From Psychroflexus sp. (GTDB lineage Bacteria > Bacteroidota > Bacteroidia > Flavobacteriales > Flavobacteriaceae): a stretch of DNA of 34,102 bases. How positions within the stretch are numbered: position 1 is the first letter of the stretch; each line of letters begins with the position of its first letter. Below are positions 19,558 through 28,447 of the stretch, in pieces. Position numbers and translations under genes: made by a program. The notes under the pieces are model-generated. The model made no database searches. It saw only the letters and a program-made list of their open reading frames with translations, and had not been told where the DNA came from. The stretch is from contig JAKDUG010000006.1 in assembly GCA_030457805.1 (NCBI GenBank), positions 1 to 34,102 of the forward strand, written 5' to 3'.

Positions 19558-19725
19558 AAAATAGGCAGGTCTCCTGGCTTGCGTCTTTGTAGTTACCTTC
19601 CCGTTTTAAAAATCAAACAGTGGTTATGAAGTCATTTACAAAGCATTTGTCAATCGTGACAAACTCAGCTTACAGTTGCGGGAACAGCTTCCGATTTTAA
19701 CGAAATTCCCTTTTAATCTCAGACA
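19558..19725 (-). ncRNA. Cobalamin (AdoCbl/B12) riboswitch
   Basis: Minus strand reads AAAAGGGAATTTCGTTAAAATCGGAAGCTGTTCCCGCAACTGTAAGCTGAG...GCAAGCCAGGAGACCTGCCTAT, with the canonical B12 box and core. Ends are approximate. Confidence 0.95.
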
Positions 19726-19759
19726 TATTGAAACATGTCAAGAACCAATTTTTCTGCCG

Positions 19760-19816
19760 CAAAACTAAACATTTAAAACTTCCTAAAGTCTATAAATTTA
19801 ATTAATCCTACTTTTG
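19760..19816. promoter_or_regulatory. Divergent promoter -7 boxes between btuB-like and btuF-like genes
   Basis: Minus-strand TAGTTTTG (19767-19760) and plus-strand TACTTTTG (19809-19816) both match the Bacteroidetes TAnnTTTG -7 consensus; no clear -33 TTG for either. Confidence 0.5.
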
Positions 19817-19832
19817 CAGAAAATCAATACGT

Positions 19833-20972
19833 TTGAAAAATCATCTTTTTATAATTCTCCTCATCAGTGGAGTTTTGATATCATGTCAAAACAAAAAATC
19901 TCATAAAAATGAGGTTTCAGAATCTTTAGTCCAGGTTGACATTGACTTTGCGAAAGGTTTCGATATTGAGTCACACCCGGATTACGATCTCTTGCACGTC
20001 AAAAATTCATGGCCAAATAGTGATAAAAGCTTCACCTATGTCATCACAAAAAAAGACATTAATTTACCCGAAGATCTCGATTACACCCATCGGATTGATC
20101 TGCCTATTCAAAGAAGCATTGTCAGTTCAACCACACATATCCCTTCCTTGATCCAGCTCGATGTGTTGTCAACTTTGGTCGCTTTCCCTGAGCCTGATTA
20201 CATCTCCTCTCCAGAAGCCAGAAAACGCATCAATCAGGAGAAAGTTATCAACATTGGGAAGAACCAGAAAATCAATACCGAATTAGCAATCTCAACGCAA
20301 GCCGATCTTCTGGTTGGCTTTAGCATGAATGGTGAAAACAAAGCTTACGACTTAATAGAAAACGCTGGCATACCGATTGTTTACAATGGAGATTGGGTTG
20401 AAGAATCACCGCTTGGAAAAGCGGAATGGATCAAATTTTTCGGCGTGCTTTTCGGAAAAAAAGAAGAAGCCAAAATTGCTTTTGATAAGGTCAAAAAAAA
20501 CTATCTAGAGCTGCAAGACTTGGCCAAAACGGCTGATCAAAAACCCAGTATTATTTCGGGGAGCTTATACCGTGATGTTTGGTATTTGCCTGGCGGAGAA
20601 AGCTGGCAAGCCCAGTTTTTTAAAGATGCACAAACTGATTACCTTTACTCAGATACAAAAGAAGCTGGAAGCTTAAGTCTGTCTTTTGAAAGTGTCCTCA
20701 ACAAAGCGCAAAATGCTGATATATGGATTGCACCTGGAAGTTTGACTTCTTATAAAAAAATGATAGACCAAAATCCACATTACCAGAAATTCAAAGCCTT
20801 TCAGGAGAAAGAGATTTACGGTATCGCTGGTCAAAAAGGTGAAACTGGCGGCGTTATTTATTATGAATTAGCTCCAAACCGACCTGATTTAGTTCTAAAA
20901 GATTTGATTAAAATCTGTCATCCTGAACTCATAGAAGATCACGCGTTTGTCTTTTATAACGCATTAAACTAA
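19833..20972 (+). CDS. ABC transporter substrate-binding lipoprotein, BtuF-like
   Basis: Lipobox GVLISC, periplasmic binding protein fold features (VVAFPEPDYISSPE, DLLVGFSMNG, AGIPIVYNGDWVEESPLGKAEWIKFFGVLFGKK), immediately upstream of FecCD and ATPase genes; TTG start. Confidence 0.87.
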   Translation: MKNHLFIILLISGVLISCQNKKSHKNEVSESLVQVDIDFAKGFDIESHPDYDLLHVKNSWPNSDKSFTYVITKKDINLPEDLDYTHRIDLPIQRSIVSSTTHIPSLIQLDVLSTLVAFPEPDYISSPEARKRINQEKVINIGKNQKINTELAISTQADLLVGFSMNGENKAYDLIENAGIPIVYNGDWVEESPLGKAEWIKFFGVLFGKKEEAKIAFDKVKKNYLELQDLAKTADQKPSIISGSLYRDVWYLPGGESWQAQFFKDAQTDYLYSDTKEAGSLSLSFESVLNKAQNADIWIAPGSLTSYKKMIDQNPHYQKFKAFQEKEIYGIAGQKGETGGVIYYELAPNRPDLVLKDLIKICHPELIEDHAFVFYNALN

Positions 20973-20977
20973 AACAA

Positions 20978-21994
20978 ATGCAGCTTAAATCGGGTTTATC
21001 AATCGTCCTACTTTTAGTCACTCTCTGTTTGATCAGCTTGAGTTTGGGCTCTGTTAGCATTCCGTTTAGTGATGTTATCAAAAGCTTGACATTCCAAAAA
21101 GTTGACAACCCAACCTGGCATTATATTATTGTCAATTACAGACTTCCCAAAACGATTACAGCCATATTTGTGGGCGGCGGACTCGCTCTCAGTGGTTTGT
21201 TAATGCAGACCTTATTTCGCAATCCACTTGCTGGCCCTTATGTTCTCGGTCTGAGCAGTGGTGCAAGTTTAGGCGTTGCAGTTTTGATTTTAGGCAGTAG
21301 CTTACTCGGCTTGAATTTCGGGAGTTTTCTCAGTGAGCGTTGGCTGATTGTTGTAGCATCGAGTTTAGGAAGTTTACTGGTGATGATTGGTATTTTGGCC
21401 ACGGCCTCACGCATCAAAGACACCATGGCACTTCTGATTATCGGATTAATGTTTGCAAGTTTGACAGGGGCTGTCGTCAATGTCTTATCTTTCTTCAGTT
21501 CTGCCAATGAGCTTCAAAAATATATATTTTGGTCCTTAGGAAGTCTAGGAAACTTGACATGGAGTGAAGTTTCAATATTGGCAATTTGTAGTTTGATAAG
21601 CTATTTGATTATTTTGTTTATTCTTAAAAACTTAAACAGCCTTTTATTGGGAGAAAATTATGCTGAAAGCTTAGGCGTCAATCTCAAACGCAATCGGTTT
21701 CTGATCATTCTTGCCACAAGTATTCTCGCTGGAGCCATTACAGCATTTGCGGGACCAATTGCCTTTATAGGTCTTGCTGTCCCTCACCTGACGCGACAGC
21801 TTGTCAAAACAAACAACCATTTGGTTTTAGTCCCTTCGGTTTTATTGAGTGGTGCAGCTTTAATGCTTATTTGTGATATCATTGCACAACTGCCTTTTTC
21901 AGAATTGACAATCCCAATTAATGCGGTGACATCAATTATCGGAGCGCCTTTAGTCATTTGGCTTTTGGTGAAACAAAAGCACATCAGATTTTAA
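20978..21994 (+). CDS. FecCD/BtuC family ABC transporter permease
   Basis: YRLPKTITAIFVGGGLALSGLLMQTLFRNPLAGPYVLGLSSGASLG, AGAITAFAGPIAFIGLAVPHLTRQL, PINAVTSIIGAPLVIWLL. Confidence 0.94.
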   Translation: MQLKSGLSIVLLLVTLCLISLSLGSVSIPFSDVIKSLTFQKVDNPTWHYIIVNYRLPKTITAIFVGGGLALSGLLMQTLFRNPLAGPYVLGLSSGASLGVAVLILGSSLLGLNFGSFLSERWLIVVASSLGSLLVMIGILATASRIKDTMALLIIGLMFASLTGAVVNVLSFFSSANELQKYIFWSLGSLGNLTWSEVSILAICSLISYLIILFILKNLNSLLLGENYAESLGVNLKRNRFLIILATSILAGAITAFAGPIAFIGLAVPHLTRQLVKTNNHLVLVPSVLLSGAALMLICDIIAQLPFSELTIPINAVTSIIGAPLVIWLLVKQKHIRF

Positions 21995-21995
21995 T

Positions 21996-22757
21996 ATGGG
22001 AAAATTAATTTTAGACATCCAAAATCTTGATATTGGTTACAACAAAGCGCTTGTTGAAAACATCAATTTCAGTATTAAAAGATCTGAATTAGTCGGACTT
22101 ATTGGCGTCAATGGATCTGGAAAATCAACACTTTTGAAAGCAATCACACAACTGAATTCCCCTTTGAGTGGAGAGATTATTTTAAACGATCGCCCAATTA
22201 CAGAGTACACTTTAAAAGAACGCGCGGCTGAAATGGGCTTGGTGTTGACAAATCCACAAATCAATAAACAGCTTACAGTTTTTGAAACTGTTGCACTTGG
22301 CAGACAACCCTATACAAACTGGCTTGGGTTACTCACAAAACAAGACAAAAGAATTGTCATGAAAGCCATTGACCAAGTCGGGCTCAGAGATAAGACTAAA
22401 AAAAAATGTGCAAAACTGAGTGATGGCCAACTTCAGAAAGTGATGTTGGCTCGTGCAATAGCACAACAAACACGACTGATTATCCTTGATGAACCAACGA
22501 CTCATTTGGACATGTATCATAAGATATACATTCTGAAAATGCTCAAAAAGATTTGTAAAAAAAATAATAAAGCCATGCTTTTTGCAACACATGAAATTAA
22601 CTTAGCACTCCAACTCTGTGATAAGATTATTGTCCTCAACGACAAAAAAGCACATTTTGGCACAACAGAAGAACTGGCAAAAAATCAAGTTTTCACTGAA
22701 CTATTCCCAAACGATTTAATTAATTTTGATCAAGAACAACTGATCTTTAAAGTTTAA
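21996..22757 (+). CDS. ABC transporter ATP-binding protein, BtuD/FecE-like
   Basis: Walker A GVNGSGKSTLL, signature LSDGQLQKVMLARAIAQ, Walker B LIILDEPTTHLD. Confidence 0.94.
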   Translation: MGKLILDIQNLDIGYNKALVENINFSIKRSELVGLIGVNGSGKSTLLKAITQLNSPLSGEIILNDRPITEYTLKERAAEMGLVLTNPQINKQLTVFETVALGRQPYTNWLGLLTKQDKRIVMKAIDQVGLRDKTKKKCAKLSDGQLQKVMLARAIAQQTRLIILDEPTTHLDMYHKIYILKMLKKICKKNNKAMLFATHEINLALQLCDKIIVLNDKKAHFGTTEELAKNQVFTELFPNDLINFDQEQLIFKV

Positions 22758-22763
22758 GACACC

Positions 22764-23375
22764 ATGAACGTTTTCATTTTATGCACCGGAAGAACAGGCT
22801 CGGTCAGCTTTATAAAAGCTTGCGAAAACCTGACAAATTTCACAGCCTCACATGAATCGAAATCAGACTTAAATGGGGAACAACGTTTTGATTTTCCAGA
22901 TCAACATATCGAAGCAGACAACAGACTCATCTGGGATTTAGGTCGCTTAGACCAGTATTACGGAAAAGACGCTTTTTATGTGCATTTAACGCGAGATCAT
23001 AACAAGATTGCACAGAGTTTTGAAAAACGTGTTTACTATCCAAATAGCATGATTAAAGCTTATTGTGATGGCATCAAAAAAAAACCAACTGAGAAACTCA
23101 CAAAAGATGAAATTAAGGAATACTCCTATGATTTAGTTAAAAATATAGAAGCTTCAATTGCACTTTTCTTAAAGGATAAACCTTTACAAATAAGAATGGA
23201 TATAGATCAAATCAATACTGATTTTCCAGATTTCTGGTCTGCAATTCAAGGCGAAGGCAAGCTTGGCCTAGCACTTGAAGCATTGACTGAAAAACATAAC
23301 CAATCTAAAAAGAAAAGTTTTTTTTGGTATCATTTAAAAATTAATGCCTTAAAAACCTTAAAATCAATATCTTAA
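22764..23375 (+). CDS. P-loop sulfotransferase-like protein of unknown function
   Basis: N-terminal MNVFILCTGRTGSVSFIKACE resembles the 5'-PSB loop of sulfotransferases; HLTRDHNKIAQSFEKR could be the 3'-phosphate-binding region. Starts 6 nt after the btuD-like gene. Confidence 0.65.
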   Translation: MNVFILCTGRTGSVSFIKACENLTNFTASHESKSDLNGEQRFDFPDQHIEADNRLIWDLGRLDQYYGKDAFYVHLTRDHNKIAQSFEKRVYYPNSMIKAYCDGIKKKPTEKLTKDEIKEYSYDLVKNIEASIALFLKDKPLQIRMDIDQINTDFPDFWSAIQGEGKLGLALEALTEKHNQSKKKSFFWYHLKINALKTLKSIS

Positions 23376-23403
23376 CACATTACCATTTTTCATTACTTTT
23401 TAC

Positions 23404-23411
23404 TACATTTG
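23404..23411 (+). promoter_or_regulatory. Promoter -7 box TACATTTG upstream of NUMOD4/HNH-like gene
   Basis: Matches TAnnTTTG, about 31 nt before the ATG at 23442; the track start (TTG 23409) lies inside the box. Confidence 0.5.
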
Positions 23412-23441
23412 TTGATACCCCAAAATCAACACAAGTTAAAA

Positions 23442-23984
23442 ATGGAAAAAGAAAAAGAAATTTGGAAAGAGGTAGAACTCGGCCCTGAGTACAAACAAAA
23501 GCAGAAAATCGAGGTTTCCAGCCTAGGAGGCGCTCGTCGAACCAAACACACCGGCAGGATCTGGCCCATCAAAATCGGGAACATCAATGGCTATGCGAGT
23601 ATCACAATTACCTTAGAAGCTGGCGGGAACCGCTCAAAATATTTACACAAAGTGATCGCTGAGACTTTTTTAGAGAAAGAATCTGATGATCAAGTTTTTG
23701 TGATTCATAAAGATTACGAGAAATTAAACAACAACCTTGAAAATTTAGCTTGGGCTGATAAAAAGCAAAAAGAAAAGCATCAGTTCAAAAATCCTTTGTG
23801 GATTAAAAATTCAAAGAAAGTTAAGAATGCAAAACTAACCGAAGCTAAGGTACGCAAAATTCGAAAAATGGTCAATGATCCAAATCGAACAATGCGAATG
23901 AAAAAAATTGCTGAAAAATTCGGAATTTCTGAAATGCATCTTTACCGCATCAAGAAAGGAAAAAACTGGTCACACGTTAAGTAA
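23442..23984 (+). CDS. NUMOD4 / HNH-endonuclease-like protein with C-terminal HTH
   Basis: IWKEVELGPEY...IEVSSLGGARR (NUMOD4-like), YLHKVIAETFLEK...VIHKDYEKLNNNLENLAWA (HNH-like), C-terminal RKIRKMVNDPNRTMRMKKIAEKFGISEMHLYRIKKGKNW (HTH). Confidence 0.78.
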   Translation: MEKEKEIWKEVELGPEYKQKQKIEVSSLGGARRTKHTGRIWPIKIGNINGYASITITLEAGGNRSKYLHKVIAETFLEKESDDQVFVIHKDYEKLNNNLENLAWADKKQKEKHQFKNPLWIKNSKKVKNAKLTEAKVRKIRKMVNDPNRTMRMKKIAEKFGISEMHLYRIKKGKNWSHVK

Positions 23985-23997
23985 TGAATGACAGAGG

Positions 23998-24082
23998 AAA
24001 AGTTGTCTTAAAGCTTCCATTTGGGTTGAATCATCAGTTTTCAAAAACAGATCAATTGCTCAAGAGTTTTAAGACAACTTTT
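23998..24082. repeat. 15-bp perfect inverted repeat at a convergent gene junction
   Basis: AAAAGTTGTCTTAAA (23998-24012) and TTTAAGACAACTTTT (24068-24082), 55-nt spacer; right arm includes the stop codon of the minus-strand gene. Confidence 0.88.
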
Positions 24083-24635
24083 TCCATTTAATAGAACAGC
24101 CCATAGATGCTTTTTGATACTTAAGAGGCGGCCCGTTAGACAAGATAGCATCTAATGCTCGCCTTAAAGATGTGCCTGAAAGTGTGATGTTATTTTGCGG
24201 ACGCGAATCGTCAAGCTGTCCGTGATAAGTCATTTTCAAAGCATCATCAAACACATAAAAATCGGGTGTACAACTTGCTGCATAAGCTTTAGCTACAGCC
24301 TGATTTTCATCTAATAAATACGGAAATGAATAATCATTTTCACGTGCGACTTCTAGCATTTGTTGTGGAGCATCTTCGGGATAAGCCTCAAAATCAGAAC
24401 TCGAAATAGCAACAAATCCAAAACCAGTGACTTGATAATCATTGGCAACCCTCACAATTTCTTCTTGAACATGCTTGACATAAGGACAGTGATTGGCCAA
24501 AAATATCACGACAGTTCCTTTGTCACCCATGAGTGCTTTAAGACTTAAAGGATCACCAGAAACAACATCATAGAGTTTAAATTCTGGTGCTTTAAAACCG
24601 ATCTGTGGTCTTTTGGGTTGAATGGGAGTTGACAT
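24069..24635 (-). CDS. Thioredoxin-family / AhpC-TSA-like redox protein
   Basis: PEFKLYDVVSGDPLSLKAL, VVIFLANHCPYVKHVQEEIVRVANDY, CTPDFYVFDDALKMTYHGQLDDSRP. Confidence 0.88.
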   Translation of the reverse strand: MSTPIQPKRPQIGFKAPEFKLYDVVSGDPLSLKALMGDKGTVVIFLANHCPYVKHVQEEIVRVANDYQVTGFGFVAISSSDFEAYPEDAPQQMLEVARENDYSFPYLLDENQAVAKAYAASCTPDFYVFDDALKMTYHGQLDDSRPQNNITLSGTSLRRALDAILSNGPPLKYQKASMGCSIKWKKLS

Positions 24636-24650
24636 AAGTATTATAAATTA

Positions 24651-24680
24651 AAAAAGCTATCTCGTTAAAGATAGCTTTTT
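24651..24680 (-). terminator. Rho-independent terminator downstream of yajC
   Basis: aaaaagctatct-cgttaa-agatagcttttttc; stem with T-rich flank on both strands. Confidence 0.8.
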
Positions 24681-24707
24681 TCAAATTCGTAGATTCAAAT
24701 GAATGAA

Positions 24708-25001
24708 TTACTTTTTAGCTTCAACTGGTTTTGTGACTTTATTTGTCATTTCTAAAGAAATCGACGATTTGTCAAAAGTCATTTTACCTGAGCCTGTTTC
24801 AATAATAACGGCATCTAGTTTTTCACTAAAGTCTGAAATTTTACCATGCAACCCACTTTTAGTCACAATTTTGTCACCTTTCTTGAGTTCATGAATAAAG
24901 TTTTTCTCCTGCTTTTGTTTTTTCATTTGTGGCCTGATCATAAAGAAATAAAGCACAACGAAAATAAGGATCAGCGGTAGGAATTGAGTTAAGTCTCCCA
25001 T
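24708..25001 (-). CDS. yajC: Preprotein translocase subunit YajC
   Basis: LPLILIFVVLYFFMIRPQMKKQKQEKNFIHELKKGDKIVTKSGLHGKI. Confidence 0.94.
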   Translation of the reverse strand: MGDLTQFLPLILIFVVLYFFMIRPQMKKQKQEKNFIHELKKGDKIVTKSGLHGKISDFSEKLDAVIIETGSGKMTFDKSSISLEMTNKVTKPVEAKK

Positions 25002-25005
25002 AAGA

Positions 25006-25488
25006 TTATTTTACTGGTGAACCAGCGTTTTTATTTTTTGGATTAACAAATGCTTTGATTTGCAATTTATCTTGTCCTTTTTCTGTATTGGCAGTTACAG
25101 TGATGCTTTTCATTTGTTGGTTTGGACGACCACTTGAATTAAACTGAACTTTCATTACCCCTTCTTCTCCAGGTGCAATGGCTTTATTTTTTGGATATTC
25201 AGGAATTGTACATCCACAGCTTGCTCTTGCATTGGTAATAACTAAAGGTGCATCACCTGTGTTTTTGAATACAAAATCGTGCTCAACGACATCGCCTTCA
25301 TTAATCGTACCAAAATCATGTCTCATATCCTCAAAAGCTAATACTGGATATGCTTGCTCTTTTGAATCTGAGGTTGAAGCTGTTTCTGCTTTCTTTGAAT
25401 CCACCTTAGAAGCTGCATCATCTTTGCAAGAGGTAAAGCCTAAAGCTAAAACTGCTGCTAATGCTAAAAATGTTGTTTTCATCATCAA
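25006..25488 (-). CDS. DUF1573 domain-containing lipoprotein
   Basis: Lipobox GFTSC; HDFGTINEGDVVEHDFVFKNTGDAPLVITNARASCGCTIPEYP. Confidence 0.93.
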   Translation of the reverse strand: MMMKTTFLALAAVLALGFTSCKDDAASKVDSKKAETASTSDSKEQAYPVLAFEDMRHDFGTINEGDVVEHDFVFKNTGDAPLVITNARASCGCTIPEYPKNKAIAPGEEGVMKVQFNSSGRPNQQMKSITVTANTEKGQDKLQIKAFVNPKNKNAGSPVK

Positions 25489-25528
25489 TTAAATTTTAAT
25501 TTCTCCAAAAATAGAAAATTTTAACTCA

Positions 25529-26470
25529 TTACATTAATCCTCGACCGATTTTATGAATTTTACCGCTTTCTTGGAATTCTTTTGACAATTTATCTAAAAC
25601 ACCATTGATAAATGTTCCACTTTTTAGAGTTGAGTAATCTTTTGCTATTTCTAAGTATTCATTAATTGTCACGCGAACAGGAATACTCGGGAAACGCGTA
25701 AATTCACATAAAGCCATTTTGATTAAAATACTGTCTAAATCTGCAATTCTATCTGTGTCCCAGTTTGGTGTTTTGTCTTTAAAAGCATCTGTAAACTCTT
25801 CTTCGTTCAGCAGGGTTTTTGTAAACAAATCAATCGCAAAATCTTCATCATCCATATTGATAAAGAGTTTCGGAAGCAAAATAGAATCCTCATCAATCTT
25901 TATTTTTTGAATAAATTTGATAATTCCTGTGTTGACAATTGGAAAATCATCAACCCAAGTTAATTTTTTATCCTCGTAATAATCATAAAGAGAGTCGTCT
26001 GGGGCAATAATTTCTTTATAGACGCTGATCATGAAGTCTTTGTCATCCTTAAAATCAGAATACGTATCTTTAATGTAATATTGATACAGCTCGCTTTCTA
26101 AAAGTTTTTTCCATAGTCTTTTAGACACTTCATCATCTTCACTCCAATTTCTCAATTTACGATCTTCCAAAAGCGCGTTGAGATTCGTCGTATTTTCTAT
26201 TTTCTCAATGAGTAGATTATTGACAAACTTTAAATTCGGTTTTTTATCCTCATCCGTTGCCAAAAACTTCTTTTTACTAATTTCATAATGGTTTTCAGCA
26301 TGATTTTTCAACTCGACAAATAAGCTTAAGTTAAGCAAGAACAAGTCATGCATATCAACCATACTCTTCTTGAGGAATTTTTTATCATTCTGCATCACCT
26401 GTTGGTTGCCTTTTTTAAAAGCATAAACAGATTGCATCACTTTTGCACGAATGTGTCTTCTTGTCAGCAT
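25529..26470 (-). CDS. nusB: Transcription antitermination factor NusB
   Basis: Start at MLTRRHIRAKVMQSVYAF (26470); C-terminal DSILIKMALCEFTRFPSIPVRVTINEYLEIAKDYSTLKSGTFINGVLDKL. Confidence 0.93.
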   Translation of the reverse strand: MLTRRHIRAKVMQSVYAFKKGNQQVMQNDKKFLKKSMVDMHDLFLLNLSLFVELKNHAENHYEISKKKFLATDEDKKPNLKFVNNLLIEKIENTTNLNALLEDRKLRNWSEDDEVSKRLWKKLLESELYQYYIKDTYSDFKDDKDFMISVYKEIIAPDDSLYDYYEDKKLTWVDDFPIVNTGIIKFIQKIKIDEDSILLPKLFINMDDEDFAIDLFTKTLLNEEEFTDAFKDKTPNWDTDRIADLDSILIKMALCEFTRFPSIPVRVTINEYLEIAKDYSTLKSGTFINGVLDKLSKEFQESGKIHKIGRGLM

Positions 26471-26576
26471 TGATATCAGATTTTCAGTGTGCAAAAATAA
26501 TATTTAAAACAAGAGTTTTCACTCTTTTGAATTTTTTTTAAAAGAAATCCTTTATAAACTTATGTTACATCAATTT

Positions 26577-26603
26577 TTGATTTGTTCATAAACCTTACAT
26601 TTG
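26577..26603 (+). promoter_or_regulatory. Bacteroidetes-type promoter for the ABC exporter
   Basis: TTG (26577-26579), 16-nt spacer, TACATTTG (26596-26603), about 20 nt before the TTG start at 26623. Confidence 0.6.
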
Positions 26604-26622
26604 TAAATTAAAATTTTAATTC

Positions 26623-28380
26623 TTGAAAGCACTCAAATACCTTAATAAATATTTATACAAGTACAGATGGCGACTTTTACTGGGGCTCATCATCACAATT
26701 GGGGCTCGTGTTTTTGCTTTATTCACACCGCAACTCATCAGAAACTCGACAACTGCTATTGAAAAATATCTCAATGGCGAGGTCACAGATTTAAGTGTGG
26801 TGAAGTCTGAACTCTTACTGAACATTCTTTTAATTATCGGTGCTGCTTTAGCTTCTGGTATTTTAACTTTCTTGATGCGACAAACCTTTATCGTGGTATC
26901 GCGTTTTATTGAGTATGATTTAAAAAATGAAGTCTTTACGCAGTATCAAGATTTATCATTAGATTTTTACAAAAAAAATAGAACTGGTGATTTGATGAGC
27001 CGAATCTCTGAAGATGTCTCAAAAGTTCGCATGTACGTCGGGCCAGCTTTGATGTACGGTGTGCAAACGGTGACACTTTTTGTCGTGGTCATTTCTTATA
27101 TGATTTCTGCAGCGCCAATGCTGACACTCTACACGTTGATTCCGTTGCCAATATTATCCATTGCCATATACAGACTGAGTGTCGCGATCAATAAACGCTC
27201 AACTGTTGTTCAAAAGATTTTATCAGAATTAAATACTTTTGCCCAAGAGAGCTTTAGCGGAATTGCTGTGATAAAATCATACGGAATTCAAGGTAAATTC
27301 AACTCAGATTTCAATGATTTAGCCAATGAAAGCAAGACGAAAAATGTTGATCTCGCAAAAGTGCAAGCTATCTTTTTTCCACTGATGGTTTTACTCATTG
27401 GTTTTAGTAATTTGATTGTGATATATATTGGTGGACAACAATATATCAATGGTGAGATTGAAAGTGTGGGGGTGATTGTTGAGTTTTTACTATATGTGAA
27501 TATGTTGACCTGGCCTGTGGCTTCAGTGGGATGGATTACTTCAATGGTGCAGCGTGCAGAAGCATCTCAAAAAAGAATTAATGAGTTTTTAGAACAGGAA
27601 TCAAGTATCAAAAATCATTCAGATCAGAAAGAGAATATTCAAGGTAACATCGAATTTAAGAATGTCAAATTTGTGTATGACGACACCAATATCACCGCAC
27701 TAAATAAGCTTTCTTTTACGATTAAAAAAGGAGAAACATTAGCCATTTTAGGAAACACAGGATCAGGGAAATCAACAATTTTAGAATTGATTGGACGCCT
27801 ATATGATGTCACTGAAGGCGAGGTTTTAATCGATGGAAAACCTATTGAATCGCTCAATTTAAGTGAACTGCGTCAACAAATCGGCTATGTTCCGCAAGAT
27901 GCTTTTCTATTTAGTGAAAGTATTCTTGAAAACATCAAGTTTGGAAAAAGTGATGCCACCGAAGAAGAGATTATCGCCGCTGCAAAATACGCCGCTGTGC
28001 ATGACAACATTATGCATTTCAGTAAAGGCTATGACACGGTACTTGGGGAGCGAGGTTTGACATTGTCTGGCGGACAAAAACAACGTGTTTCTATTGCGAG
28101 AGCGATTATTAAAGATCCTAAAATTGTTCTTTTCGACGATTGCCTATCTGCTGTAGATACAGAAACAGAAGAAGAAATTTTTAACAACCTCAATGAGATC
28201 TCTGAAGAAAAAACCGCAATTATCGTAAGTCACAGAGCTTCATCTGCTCGGAATGCTGATAAAATTATCGTTATCGATAACGGTAAAATCATCCAGGAAG
28301 GCACACACAATCAACTGATTGAAGCTGAGGGTTACTACAAAGAACTTTACGAAAAGCAATTAGAGGAAAAAGATTCTTAA
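26623..28380 (+). CDS. MsbA-like ABC transporter ATP-binding protein/permease
   Basis: TM domain plus Walker A LGNTGSGKSTILELIGRLYD, GERGLTLSGGQKQRVSIARAI, Walker B IVLFDDCLSAVD; TTG start. Confidence 0.94.
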   Translation: MKALKYLNKYLYKYRWRLLLGLIITIGARVFALFTPQLIRNSTTAIEKYLNGEVTDLSVVKSELLLNILLIIGAALASGILTFLMRQTFIVVSRFIEYDLKNEVFTQYQDLSLDFYKKNRTGDLMSRISEDVSKVRMYVGPALMYGVQTVTLFVVVISYMISAAPMLTLYTLIPLPILSIAIYRLSVAINKRSTVVQKILSELNTFAQESFSGIAVIKSYGIQGKFNSDFNDLANESKTKNVDLAKVQAIFFPLMVLLIGFSNLIVIYIGGQQYINGEIESVGVIVEFLLYVNMLTWPVASVGWITSMVQRAEASQKRINEFLEQESSIKNHSDQKENIQGNIEFKNVKFVYDDTNITALNKLSFTIKKGETLAILGNTGSGKSTILELIGRLYDVTEGEVLIDGKPIESLNLSELRQQIGYVPQDAFLFSESILENIKFGKSDATEEEIIAAAKYAAVHDNIMHFSKGYDTVLGERGLTLSGGQKQRVSIARAIIKDPKIVLFDDCLSAVDTETEEEIFNNLNEISEEKTAIIVSHRASSARNADKIIVIDNGKIIQEGTHNQLIEAEGYYKELYEKQLEEKDS

Positions 28381-28447
28381 ATAAGTTTAGTTTTTTTGTT
28401 TTTTTTTAAGATTTTTGAAGCATCAATCAACAATCAATTTAAAAATT

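Noticed and set aside
23442-23984. Active mobile homing-endonuclease element
   Set aside because: No interrupted host gene, intron or intein, and flanking genes are intact; treated as a stand-alone HNH-like protein.
28381-28411. T-rich tract tttttttgttttttttt after the ABC exporter as a terminator or phase-variable tract
   Set aside because: No hairpin precedes it and it is not in a coding region; probably only AT-rich spacer.
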